11,673 bases of DNA from NCBI GenBank assembly GCA_947175845.1, contig CAMWOK010000069.1, positions 1 to 11,673 on the forward strand. The letters run 5' to 3'. This stretch comes from an uncultured Lachnospiraceae bacterium (lineage in GTDB: Bacteria > Bacillota > Clostridia > Lachnospirales > Lachnospiraceae). A model generated the notes under the pieces. The model was not told where the DNA came from. It ran no database searches and was given only the letters and a program-made list of their open reading frames with translations. How positions within the stretch are numbered: the stretch's first letter is position 1; each line of letters begins with the position of its first letter. Positions 1 through 5,825 of the stretch are shown here, piece after piece. The translations under genes and the position numbers were made by a program.

Positions 1-394
1 TGATCTCATCGAGCAGATTGTAGATGCGCTGTGCCAGGTGGAGCATGGTCTCGCCGCCGCCAAAGTTGTTGATAAAGCTTTTTTTCGCCTCCTGAAATTC
101 CGCCCCGTCGCGCGGTGTCGACTCGTATTTTCCAAAATTCTGTTCCCGAAGACGCATCTCCTCGCGCGCCGGAATCCCTGTGATGTGCGCGATCGCAAGC
201 GCAGTGTCCCGCGCCCGGATCAAGGGCGAGTACAAAATCTCATCAATGCAAAGCCCCTCGTCCAAAACCTTTCTGCCAAGCGCCTGTGCCTGTTCCTGTC
301 CCAGCTGTGTCAGCGCGATATCCGTCGCACCGCAAATCTTATTTTCCACATTCCACATGCTCTGCCCATGTCTTGTAAAATATAAATACGCCAT
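1..394 (-). CDS. Histidine phosphatase family protein (phosphoglycerate mutase-like), partial
   Basis: This is the N-terminal 131 residues of a cytoplasmic histidine phosphatase; the rest lies beyond the left edge. The branch-1 signature FTRHGQSMWN is at residues 6-15, with His9 the expected phospho-acceptor and Arg8 a phosphate ligand. Further family positions are Arg60 in YSPLIRARDTA, Glu84 in LREQNFGKYE, and GGGET at 112-116, equivalent to the usual GES segment. The second catalytic histidine falls outside the window, so completeness cannot be judged. The start is the ATG at 394, with a modest GGGAAGGG-like ribosome site about 10 bases upstream. It begins 26 bases after the PfoR-type gene stops and probably shares its transcript. 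Substrate cannot be told: alpha-ribazole phosphatase, sugar phosphatase and mutase-like proteins share this fold. Confidence 0.9.
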   Translation of the reverse strand, partial: MAYLYFTRHGQSMWNVENKICGATDIALTQLGQEQAQALGRKVLDEGLCIDEILYSPLIRARDTALAIAHITGIPAREEMRLREQNFGKYESTPRDGAEFQEAKKSFINNFGGGETMLHLAQRIYNLLDEI

Positions 395-420
395 ACCGAT
401 ACAGCCCTTCCCTCTGTTCT

Positions 421-1482
421 CTACAGATCCAGCTTCAGGTCATTGTCCTGAATCCATCCGATCCTGCGAAATCCGAATCCTATGAGGTACGCAATCACCG
501 CGGGCAGCAGAAAGCTGATGCACAAAAGCCCCATCCAGTCCCACGCTGTTATCGCGCTCTTCGTTCCTGCTGCAATGTCATTGAGCCACCCCGTGTACAC
601 GCCAATCTGCCCGACAAGGCCGCAGGTTCCCATCCCGGATGCGACCGCAGCCCCGTTCATCTTGAGCTGAAAGACGCACGTCGCAACCGGCCCTGTGATC
701 GCGGACGCAATGATTGGCGGAAGCCAGATGCGCGGTTTCTTCACGATGTTTCCCATCTGTAACATGGACGTTCCAATTCCCTGAGCGAACAGTCCGCCAA
801 TTCCATTTTCCTTATAGCTCATGACGGCAAAGCCGACCATCTGTGCACAGCAGCCCGCAAGTGCCGCACCGCCCGCAAGCCCTGTGAGGCTGAGCGCCGC
901 GCAGATCGCCGCGCTGCTGATCGGAAGCGTGAGCGCAATTCCCACGATCACCGATATGATGACGCCCATCAGGAAGGGCTGCAGCTCCGTGGCCCACATA
1001 ATCGCTCTGCCGACAGCGCTCGCCGCGGTGCCGATTGCCGGCGCGCACAGGGTTGCCAGCAGTGCTCCCGTCAGAATAGTCACAAGCGGCGTCACGATAA
1101 TGTCCACTTTTGTCTCCCTGGACACTGCCTTTCCAAATTCCGACGCGATAACTGCAATGATCAGTACCGCCAGGGGGCCTCCCGCACCGCCGAGCGTGTT
1201 CGCGGCATGTCCCACCGCAGCCAGCGAGAACAGCACAAGCGGCGGACAGTGAAGCGAGTAGCCGATCGCGACCGCCATTGCCTCGCCCGTGACTGCCTTT
1301 GCATATCCGCCGATCGTCACCAGCAGCGCAATCCCGGCGCGCTCCCCGATTGTGGAAAGGATCGTTCCTATTAACAGGGATGCAAACAATCCCTGTGCCA
1401 TCGCTCCAAGCGCGTCAATACCATAGCGCTTGACAGATATCTCAATGTCCTTCCGCCTCAAAAACTGTTGTATTTTTTTCAT
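421..1482 (-). CDS. PfoR-type PTS EIIC-like integral membrane protein
   Basis: A 353-residue, highly hydrophobic protein of the PTS_EIIC_2/PfoR group (COG3641), named after the Clostridium perfringens perfringolysin regulator. It begins with a short polar segment (MKKIQQFLRRKDIEISVKRY), followed by about nine or ten Gly/Ala-rich membrane segments from residue 20 onward. Family-typical stretches are GIDALGAMAQGLFASLLIGT near the N-terminus and the repeated glycine-rich loops (NTLGGAGGP, GMGTCGLVGQIG). The C-terminus is short and polar (QDNDLKLDL). No EIIA or EIIB domain is fused or adjacent, so real phosphotransferase transport is unproven; family members may be transporters or membrane regulators. 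I chose the ATG at 1482 because GGAG sits 6 bases upstream and a good promoter lies just outside; the frame stays open to 1524 but that would start upstream of the predicted transcript. The histidine phosphatase follows after 26 bases. Confidence 0.85.
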   Translation of the reverse strand: MKKIQQFLRRKDIEISVKRYGIDALGAMAQGLFASLLIGTILSTIGERAGIALLVTIGGYAKAVTGEAMAVAIGYSLHCPPLVLFSLAAVGHAANTLGGAGGPLAVLIIAVIASEFGKAVSRETKVDIIVTPLVTILTGALLATLCAPAIGTAASAVGRAIMWATELQPFLMGVIISVIVGIALTLPISSAAICAALSLTGLAGGAALAGCCAQMVGFAVMSYKENGIGGLFAQGIGTSMLQMGNIVKKPRIWLPPIIASAITGPVATCVFQLKMNGAAVASGMGTCGLVGQIGVYTGWLNDIAAGTKSAITAWDWMGLLCISFLLPAVIAYLIGFGFRRIGWIQDNDLKLDL

Positions 1483-1514
1483 AATATGCTCCATTTCTTT
1501 TGTAAACTGTAGGC

Positions 1515-1543
1515 AGTATAACACAAGATTCTGATTATTTCAA
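1515..1543 (-). promoter_or_regulatory. Sigma-A type promoter for the PfoR-type gene
   Basis: On the minus strand TTGAAA (1543-1538) is followed by exactly 17 bases and TATACT (1520-1515). These match the TTGACA/TATAAT consensus at 4 and 5 of 6 positions. Transcription would begin near 1508, giving a leader of about 25 bases before the ATG at 1482. This also supports the shorter start for that gene. Confidence 0.65.
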
Positions 1544-1575
1544 TCATAAAGTTTGAATTTGATGTTTCATTGCAG

Positions 1576-1595
1576 TGTCTGAACACAATGTCTGA
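1576..1595. repeat. Tandem TGTCTGA heptamers, possible operator
   Basis: TGTCTGA occurs at 1576-1582 and again at 1589-1595, 13 bases apart. The first copy sits in a small inverted repeat, GTGTctgaACAC. They lie about 35-55 bases upstream of the -35 hexamer of the PfoR-type gene, where an activator could bind. No regulator gene is adjacent, so the role is inference; short repeats like this can occur by chance. Confidence 0.25.
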
Positions 1596-1633
1596 GCGGC
1601 GAGGCTTTTATTTTTGTACAGTTCCCAAATACA

Positions 1634-1676
1634 AGCGGTCGCCATATCTTTCACTCTGATAGATACAACGACCGCT
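1634..1676 (-). other. 16-bp stem-loop, pairs best as minus-strand RNA
   Basis: The arms are AGCGGTCG and CGACCGCT (8 perfect pairs), then a 3x3 stretch, then TATCT/AGATA (5 pairs) around an 11-base loop. In minus-strand RNA the 3x3 stretch (UUG against UGG) forms three G-U wobble pairs, giving a continuous 16-bp helix. In plus-strand RNA the same bases are C/A mismatches. This asymmetry suggests a hairpin made in minus-strand transcript. No T-tract follows on either side, so it is not a classical terminator. It lies upstream of the PfoR promoter and far downstream of the GH127 gene. Confidence 0.45.
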
Positions 1677-2325
1677 CTAATGCGCTTCAGTATTCAATTG
1701 TTCTCCTCTTTCCCGGATGTTTTTATCCGACTTCTATTCTTTGGTTTCTTTCAAGTTTTGTCAAACTCTTTTGTGTTGCATTACTGGTTTTTCGTTCTTA
1801 ACTTCTCTTTGTCTCTTTGCTGTGTCCGCCAGTAAAACAGCTCCTGGATCCACTTCTTTTTCTGTTGTTATCCTGCACTCAAACTTTGGCTTTGAAATAC
1901 ACTTCTTAATTTTCTGTTCTGCGGCTCCTGTCAGGTTCTTTCCTGACGCCGGCAGTTTCATCTTTTCATTCTCATATTCATTAAGGGATTTCTTCCGGTC
2001 AGAGTCAGGATTCTGTGATTGCCAAGGGACTCATCTCCTTTCCTGTGTACCTGTCAGGCACACCCTCTATCCTTAATTGTTGACTGTTCCCGAATGCAGC
2101 ATTTGTTTTATCAAATGCTTTACAAAAGCTTTTTTGTATTCTTATACTTTTATCTTTGGTATATCTACAATTCTTCTTTTGTATTGATTCGTTGTTGTCT
2201 TTGGTACTTGTCCTCTGATGTTATCCTGTGTAATCATCTTCTGTACCTTGTTTTCTTTTTCCTTTGTGTAATTGTATAGTAACACTTATTTTCAGTAATT
2301 GCAATAGTTTTTGCAGATTTTATCA

Positions 2326-2413
2326 AATACTGTCGAATTTACCATATTCTGTCAGTTATTTTGTATATTGTTTTCTGAAAATTCTGACATTTTATGGTAA
2401 ATTGAACAGTATT
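2326..2413. repeat. Long imperfect inverted repeat (30-bp arms, 28-base spacer)
   Basis: The arms are 2326-2355 and 2384-2413 and match at 25 of 30 positions when one is reverse-complemented. The matched blocks are AATACTGT, AATTTACCATA and TGTCAG. One of the five mismatches becomes a G-U pair in minus-strand RNA. The structure begins 24 bases after the GH127 stop codon, so it would form a large hairpin at the 3' end of that transcript. There is no clear U-tract after it. It could be an atypical terminator, an mRNA-stabilising hairpin or a small mobile-element relic. Confidence 0.6.
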
Positions 2414-2437
2414 TTTATGAACCTGCCTGGTATCTGC

Positions 2438-4465
2438 TTACGGGCACTGTAACCTTGTCCAAACCTGCATCTCATTCTCACCGCGGTTTGCCCACGCATA
2501 ATATGGAACATAAGTCAGTGTCACAGTTTCCCTGCCAACTTGTTCCAGGGGGCGATACAACCCCTGCCCGCCCCTGTTCTGCTCCCTGCTGCCAGCGGTC
2601 TGTATTATTTTGATTGGATTTCCCTGTATCTGGCTGTCCTTAACTGTAAATACAGATTCGGTATGCACGGACAGCAGATGCAGATTCCTTCCGTTGTCCT
2701 TCTCCTCTAAACAGTACACAACAGGACCGCGGACAAGTGCCGCCTTCCCCGCATTTTCCCGCACCGCCTGGGCAGAAATCATCCATTTCGGCCTCATGGA
2801 AAAGGTGATGTCAATCACATCCTCATCTGTCCACACCTTTGACAGATACAGATATCCGTCTTTTTCCGCAGTGTCATAACTGTCAGCGTCCCGAAGTACA
2901 TACTCGTCACACCAGTCCGGTATCCGAAGCGCCGCCCTGAACCTGGTATCTTTTGCGCGTATTCGAAGCTGTACATCCCCCTCCCACGGAAGCCGGGAAG
3001 TCATGCAGATGTCCACCTCCCGATCCCCGATCCGTTTGGTGAATGTGCCGCCGATATACAGATGGAAAAAGAGTGTATCTGCACTTTCTGTGCAGGCATA
3101 GGCTCCGATCGAACTCAGCAGTCTGGCAATATTGGGCGGACAGCAGGCGCAGCCAAACCACTTCTGCCGGACTGGCTTTACATGGAACTTTCTCTCATCC
3201 CTGTGACATGCCTCCGGGTTTACCTCCAGAGGATTTACATAGAAAAAGCTTCTGCCATCCAGCGCCATTCCGCTCAGAACTCCGTTGTACAGCGCGCGCT
3301 CCATCACGTTCGCATACTTTGCTTCCGGTTTCATCTCCAGCATCCTGCGCGCAAAAAACACCAGGCCGATCGACGCACAGGTCTCAGCGTACGCCGTGTC
3401 GTTTGGCAGATCGTACGCAAAGGAAAATGCCTCGCCGAGATGTGTGCTTCCGATGCCTCCGGTAATGTACATTTTCTGTTCCACAATATTGTCCCATAAG
3501 CGTTCGCACGCCTCGTACAAACTGTCATCATTTTTCAGTCTCGCCACATCTGCCATGCCGGAATAGAGATAGACTGCCCGCACTGCGTGCCCCACCGCCT
3601 CATGCTGCTCCCGCACCGGCAGATGCGCCTGATGATAGGCATACCGGATTTTGTCCGGGGACTTGTCCCCAACATCCGCGTGCACCTCGCTGTCAAAATA
3701 ATATGGCTTTCTTCCTCTCTCCTCCACAAAAAAGGAACTCAGATCCAGATAATTCTGCTTACCAGTCACCTCGTACAGCCTCACCAGCGCCATCTCGGCA
3801 ATCTCATGGCCGGGATACCCTTTACATTTTCCATCCTCCGGTCCAAAATAGCGGTCAATGTACTCCGCAAAGCGCTCTGCTGCCCTCAAAAGCTTATCCT
3901 TGCCAGTCGCCTCAAAGTACGCCACCGCCCCCTCCACAAGATGCCCGAAGCAGTACAGTTCATGATGATCGCGCAGATTGGAAAAAATCTTGTCTTTGCC
4001 GTTGATGATATAGTAAGTGTCAAGATAACCATCCTCCTGCTGTGCCGCGCACACAATGTCAATCGCGCTGTCCGCAAGACGTTCAAGCTCCGCGTCGGGA
4101 TGCTGCGTCAGCGAATACCCTACCGCCTCAATCCACTTGGAAAAATCTGTATCCTGGAACACGAAGCCATAGAACTTGTCCTCCAAATGTTGCGGGTCCT
4201 CCGGCAGCGCCTCAAATCCCCGGTATGTATATGCAGGCTCCGCATACGCCGCTCCGCGCTTATCGCGCTCCTGGTTCATCCTGCCGGCAACCTTAAAATT
4301 CCGCATACAATAACTGGGCGCCGCACCTGCGACTCTGTCGTTGAGGGCATCCCACTGATACGGTATCACTTCCCGGCGCACAAGCTCCATCTTATTTTTC
4401 CAAAATGCGTCCGTAATCTGAATCTTTCTCAGAGAAAGCGGCGTGCTAAAATATGCCTGTTCCAT
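2438..4465 (-). CDS. GH127 family beta-L-arabinofuranosidase
   Basis: A 675-residue glycoside hydrolase family 127 enzyme, close in length to the characterised bifidobacterial HypBA1. That family removes beta-L-arabinofuranosyl residues from arabino-oligosaccharides of plant glycoproteins. It has an N-terminal helical barrel with TGGIGSTHLGEAF at 335-347, where Glu345 matches the proposed acid/base. AYAETC at 359-363 supplies Glu361 and Cys363, and CACCPPNIAR at 439-448 supplies Cys441 and Cys442. By family alignment Glu361, Cys363, Cys441 and Cys442 bind zinc, and Cys441 is the nucleophile. C-terminal beta domains end in the typical WANRGENEMQVW. There is no signal peptide, so it should act inside the cell on imported oligosaccharides. 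The start is ATG 4465, with GGAGG 6 bases upstream. No transporter or other arabinan gene lies next to it. Exact substrate is inferred, since related families vary. Confidence 0.93.
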   Translation of the reverse strand: MEQAYFSTPLSLRKIQITDAFWKNKMELVRREVIPYQWDALNDRVAGAAPSYCMRNFKVAGRMNQERDKRGAAYAEPAYTYRGFEALPEDPQHLEDKFYGFVFQDTDFSKWIEAVGYSLTQHPDAELERLADSAIDIVCAAQQEDGYLDTYYIINGKDKIFSNLRDHHELYCFGHLVEGAVAYFEATGKDKLLRAAERFAEYIDRYFGPEDGKCKGYPGHEIAEMALVRLYEVTGKQNYLDLSSFFVEERGRKPYYFDSEVHADVGDKSPDKIRYAYHQAHLPVREQHEAVGHAVRAVYLYSGMADVARLKNDDSLYEACERLWDNIVEQKMYITGGIGSTHLGEAFSFAYDLPNDTAYAETCASIGLVFFARRMLEMKPEAKYANVMERALYNGVLSGMALDGRSFFYVNPLEVNPEACHRDERKFHVKPVRQKWFGCACCPPNIARLLSSIGAYACTESADTLFFHLYIGGTFTKRIGDREVDICMTSRLPWEGDVQLRIRAKDTRFRAALRIPDWCDEYVLRDADSYDTAEKDGYLYLSKVWTDEDVIDITFSMRPKWMISAQAVRENAGKAALVRGPVVYCLEEKDNGRNLHLLSVHTESVFTVKDSQIQGNPIKIIQTAGSREQNRGGQGLYRPLEQVGRETVTLTYVPYYAWANRGENEMQVWTRLQCP

Positions 4466-4560
4466 ACTAAACCTCCATTCCTAAAACCTGTCTCCCAATA
4501 ACCGCAGGACTTTCTTCGAAAATACAGTACATAAATGCGACGCACCGCGGGCTACGAACC

Positions 4561-4595
4561 CTAGAGCGTGAAAGCATTTTTCGAACACGCTCTAG
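4561..4595. repeat. Perfect 10-bp inverted repeat overlapping the CarD-like stop codon
   Basis: CTAGAGCGTG (4561-4570) and CACGCTCTAG (4586-4595) are exact reverse complements around a 15-base loop. The TAG stop of the CarD-like gene (4594-4592) lies in the stem, so the hairpin forms at the very 3' end of that coding region. No T-tract follows in either direction. It may be a non-canonical terminator or 3' stabilising hairpin, or a copy of a dispersed intergenic repeat. The 95 bases up to the GH127 start show no convincing promoter. Confidence 0.6.
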
Positions 4596-4912
4596 CGCGC
4601 CTTTCTGTGCTTCTGCCTTTCCATGTGTTGGGCATTCTCAATCACATACGCAATCTCCGCTCTGGACAGCGCGCTTTTCTCTGCAAAGTCCTCCTGTGCC
4701 TGAAGTGTCTGCGCCTCCTGCAGTGTGATCAGCGCCCGGAGCTGCACAGTGTGATTTTCCACCGGAATGTACGCCTTTTTGGCCTTGTCAAACACAGATC
4801 GCAGCAAATAGTAATTGTAGGTATCCTTTCTGTTGTCTGAAAGCTTTACGATGTCATCCACTATGCACACGCCGAGCGTCTCGCTGTATATAATCTCCTT
4901 CTTCTGAAACAA
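4592..4912 (-). CDS. Short CarD-like protein (RNA polymerase-interacting domain only)
   Basis: A 106-residue protein resembling the N-terminal domain shared by CarD/CdnL regulators and Mfd, which binds the RNA polymerase beta subunit. Matching features are the beta-rich start (EIIYSETLGVCIVDDIVKL), the central YYLLRSVFDKAKKAYIPVEN, and LRALITLQEAQTL before a helical tail. CarD proteins are usually about 150-170 residues with a helical DNA-binding C-terminal domain; here that region is only about 35 residues, ending in the basic MERQKHRKAR. DNA binding is therefore doubtful. No ATG is available near the start. TTG at 4912 is chosen because GGAGGG sits 7 bases upstream. It begins 20 bases after the coiled-coil gene stops, so the two probably share a transcript. 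The family call rests on pattern recognition and is moderately certain. Confidence 0.65.
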   Translation of the reverse strand: MFQKKEIIYSETLGVCIVDDIVKLSDNRKDTYNYYLLRSVFDKAKKAYIPVENHTVQLRALITLQEAQTLQAQEDFAEKSALSRAEIAYVIENAQHMERQKHRKAR

Positions 4913-4932
4913 AACTATCCCTCCAAGTATTT

Positions 4933-5337
4933 TTAAGCGCGCTCCAGCGCGGTAATATCCCGCATAATTTCCTTATCTGTGCGGGTGAGGAGCCTTATAT
5001 TGTACTGCATCCGCCTGTCCACCTTCCGAACTGATTCATCCAGATACCCAAACCGCGCATCCATCCTCCTGCTCATTTGTCTTGTTTCCTTTTCGAGTTT
5101 CGATACCCTGGTATCCAGTAACGATACACTTGCTTTCAGACTCGACACGTCCTCCTTAAGCTCCGCCACATCCTCTTTCAAATTCGATACATCTTCCTTA
5201 AGCTCCGCCACATCCTGCTCGATATTTTCCAGTCGAGTCTCTATCCCATCGAGTCTCTGATGGACCGGACTGAGTCTCTGTTCCATCAACTGGTCCATCA
5301 ACTGTCCCAACACCTGCAAATCCCTATCTTCCAGCAT
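4933..5337 (-). CDS. Small coiled-coil protein of unknown function
   Basis: A 134-residue, charged, soluble protein with no membrane segment or signal peptide. Roughly residues 25-85 form a continuous coiled coil with Val/Leu/Ile spaced by heptads, including two near-identical 14-residue blocks built on VAELKEDVS. The C-terminal third is basic and arginine-rich (RQMSRRMDARFGYLDESVRK, then RRMQYNIRLLTRTDKE). I do not recognise a family; similar short proteins are usually annotated hypothetical. I chose the ATG at 5337, which has GAGGAGGG 8-9 bases upstream. The frame extends to a GTG at 5373, but that codon has no ribosome site. The CarD-like gene follows after 20 bases, suggesting a joint role, perhaps an oligomeric partner; this is inference. 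The 200 bases upstream hold only a weak promoter candidate (TTTACA and TAAATA, 16 bases apart). Confidence 0.75.
   Translation of the reverse strand: MLEDRDLQVLGQLMDQLMEQRLSPVHQRLDGIETRLENIEQDVAELKEDVSNLKEDVAELKEDVSSLKASVSLLDTRVSKLEKETRQMSRRMDARFGYLDESVRKVDRRMQYNIRLLTRTDKEIMRDITALERA
5153..5216. repeat. Internal 42-base duplication in the coiled-coil gene
   Basis: A 22-base string beginning TCCTTAAGCTCCGCC occurs exactly at 5153-5174 and at 5195-5216, a period of 42 bases or 14 residues (two heptads). It encodes the repeated VAELKEDVS blocks. Near-identity at the DNA level points to a fairly recent in-frame duplication, and the length of the coil may vary between strains. Confidence 0.8.
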
Positions 5338-5504
5338 CCTGTCAGCCCTCCTCTTTCGCCTGTTAAATTCCACTTTAGCAAACTTTATTTATCCTGTCCA
5401 CTCGAAATGTAAAAACTAACACAACTATTTTATCTTTGGTACTTTTGCACATATCAGCCAGCTTTATCCCGCCGTTTCATAGCCGGATACTATCATTTGT
5501 TCTA

Positions 5505-5546
5505 AGACAAAAACAGCACTCATCCTGCCGGAACGAATGCTGTTTT
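5505..5546 (-). terminator. Intrinsic terminator downstream of the glgC-glgD region
   Basis: In minus-strand orientation AAAACAGCA pairs perfectly with TGCTGTTTT. The stem continues inward (TTCGTTCC against GGATGAG, with G-U pairs and one bulge) to a GGCA loop, and the 3' arm ends in TTTTT then GTCTT. It starts right at the TGA of the short ORF ending at 5546. It would end transcripts coming from glgC-glgD and insulate the coiled-coil/CarD-like unit. Confidence 0.7.
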
Positions 5547-5758
5547 CAGCTTTCCCTATAAAATTCCATGTTTACATGAGTACCCTTTCCCGTCTGACAC
5601 ACCCGAGTTACGTCCCTTTCGCACCAGCCAACCGCATACCAAAGCAATCCGCCAGCAGAATATTTGTTTCGCTTGCTCTGCATCTCCAGACCATTTTCTG
5701 TTTCCTTAATACTATTATCGGCAGGAACCGCAAAAGACTTAACTGTATTTTCAAGCAT
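5546..5758 (-). CDS. Doubtful short ORF downstream of glgD
   Basis: A 70-residue frame starting MLENTVKSFAVPAD and ending THVNMEFYRES. I recognise no family and see no membrane segment or known motif. In favour: it lies in the glgC-glgD direction and its stop codon touches a strong terminator. Against: the ATG at 5758 has no convincing ribosome site, the frame stays open upstream through a hairpin into the end of glgD, and the only farther start is a TTG at 5851 without a good site. It may be a real small gene, a 3' fragment or chance. No other gene is visible between 5549 and 5825. Confidence 0.3.
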   Translation of the reverse strand: MLENTVKSFAVPADNSIKETENGLEMQSKRNKYSAGGLLWYAVGWCERDVTRVCQTGKGTHVNMEFYRES

Positions 5759-5784
5759 CTGCAAATTGCTTCTATAACTATAAG

Positions 5785-5812
5785 CAAACAGGAGGGAACT
5801 CCCTCCTGTTTG
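5785..5812. terminator. Perfect 12-bp hairpin just after glgD
   Basis: CAAACAGGAGGG (5785-5796) and CCCTCCTGTTTG (5801-5812) pair without mismatch around AACT. The hairpin lies 14 bases beyond the glgD stop. On the plus strand it is followed by TGTTTTTAT, a good U-tract; on the minus strand only by CTTATAG. As no plus-strand gene precedes it, it more likely acts on glgD mRNA as a weak terminator or 3' end stabiliser, with the 5505-5546 terminator as backup. Confidence 0.6.
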
Positions 5813-5825
5813 TGTTTTTATAGCG

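Larger units (their letters stand above)
1525..2437. other. Gene-free AT-rich stretch, about 0.9 kb
   Basis: No intact gene is supported here. The plus strand is strongly pyrimidine-rich and the minus strand correspondingly A/G-rich. It holds the PfoR promoter, the TGTCTGA repeats, the 1634-1676 hairpin and the 2326-2413 inverted repeat. One minus-strand frame reads protein-like over 89 codons (2030 down to 1764, with segments such as MKLPASGKNLTGAAEQKIKK). That frame has no ribosome site or sensible start, and it continues on both sides with only scattered stops, for example EYKKAFVKHLIKQMLHSG upstream. It may be the eroded remains of a gene or only an effect of purine-rich composition. I do not recognise a family. 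Confidence 0.6.

Noticed and set aside
1483..1524. N-terminal extension of the PfoR-type protein
   Set aside because: It would begin upstream of the predicted transcript start, while the ATG at 1482 has GGAG at the right spacing.
1634..2060. Group II intron remnant (GTGTGCC near 2056 and a hairpin near 1640)
   Set aside because: The hairpin does not match the domain V consensus, and there is no reverse transcriptase or clear intron boundary.
1717..2279. Overlapping Phe/Leu/Ser/Cys-rich plus-strand ORFs resembling small membrane proteins
   Set aside because: The hydrophobicity follows from pyrimidine-rich DNA; no ribosome sites and the frames overlap one another.
3587..4501. 304-codon plus-strand open frame
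   Set aside because: Antisense to the well-supported GH127 gene, no ribosome site, implausible basic composition; a shadow frame.
5338..5373. GTG start for the coiled-coil protein
   Set aside because: No ribosome site at the GTG; the ATG at 5337 has GAGGAGGG upstream.
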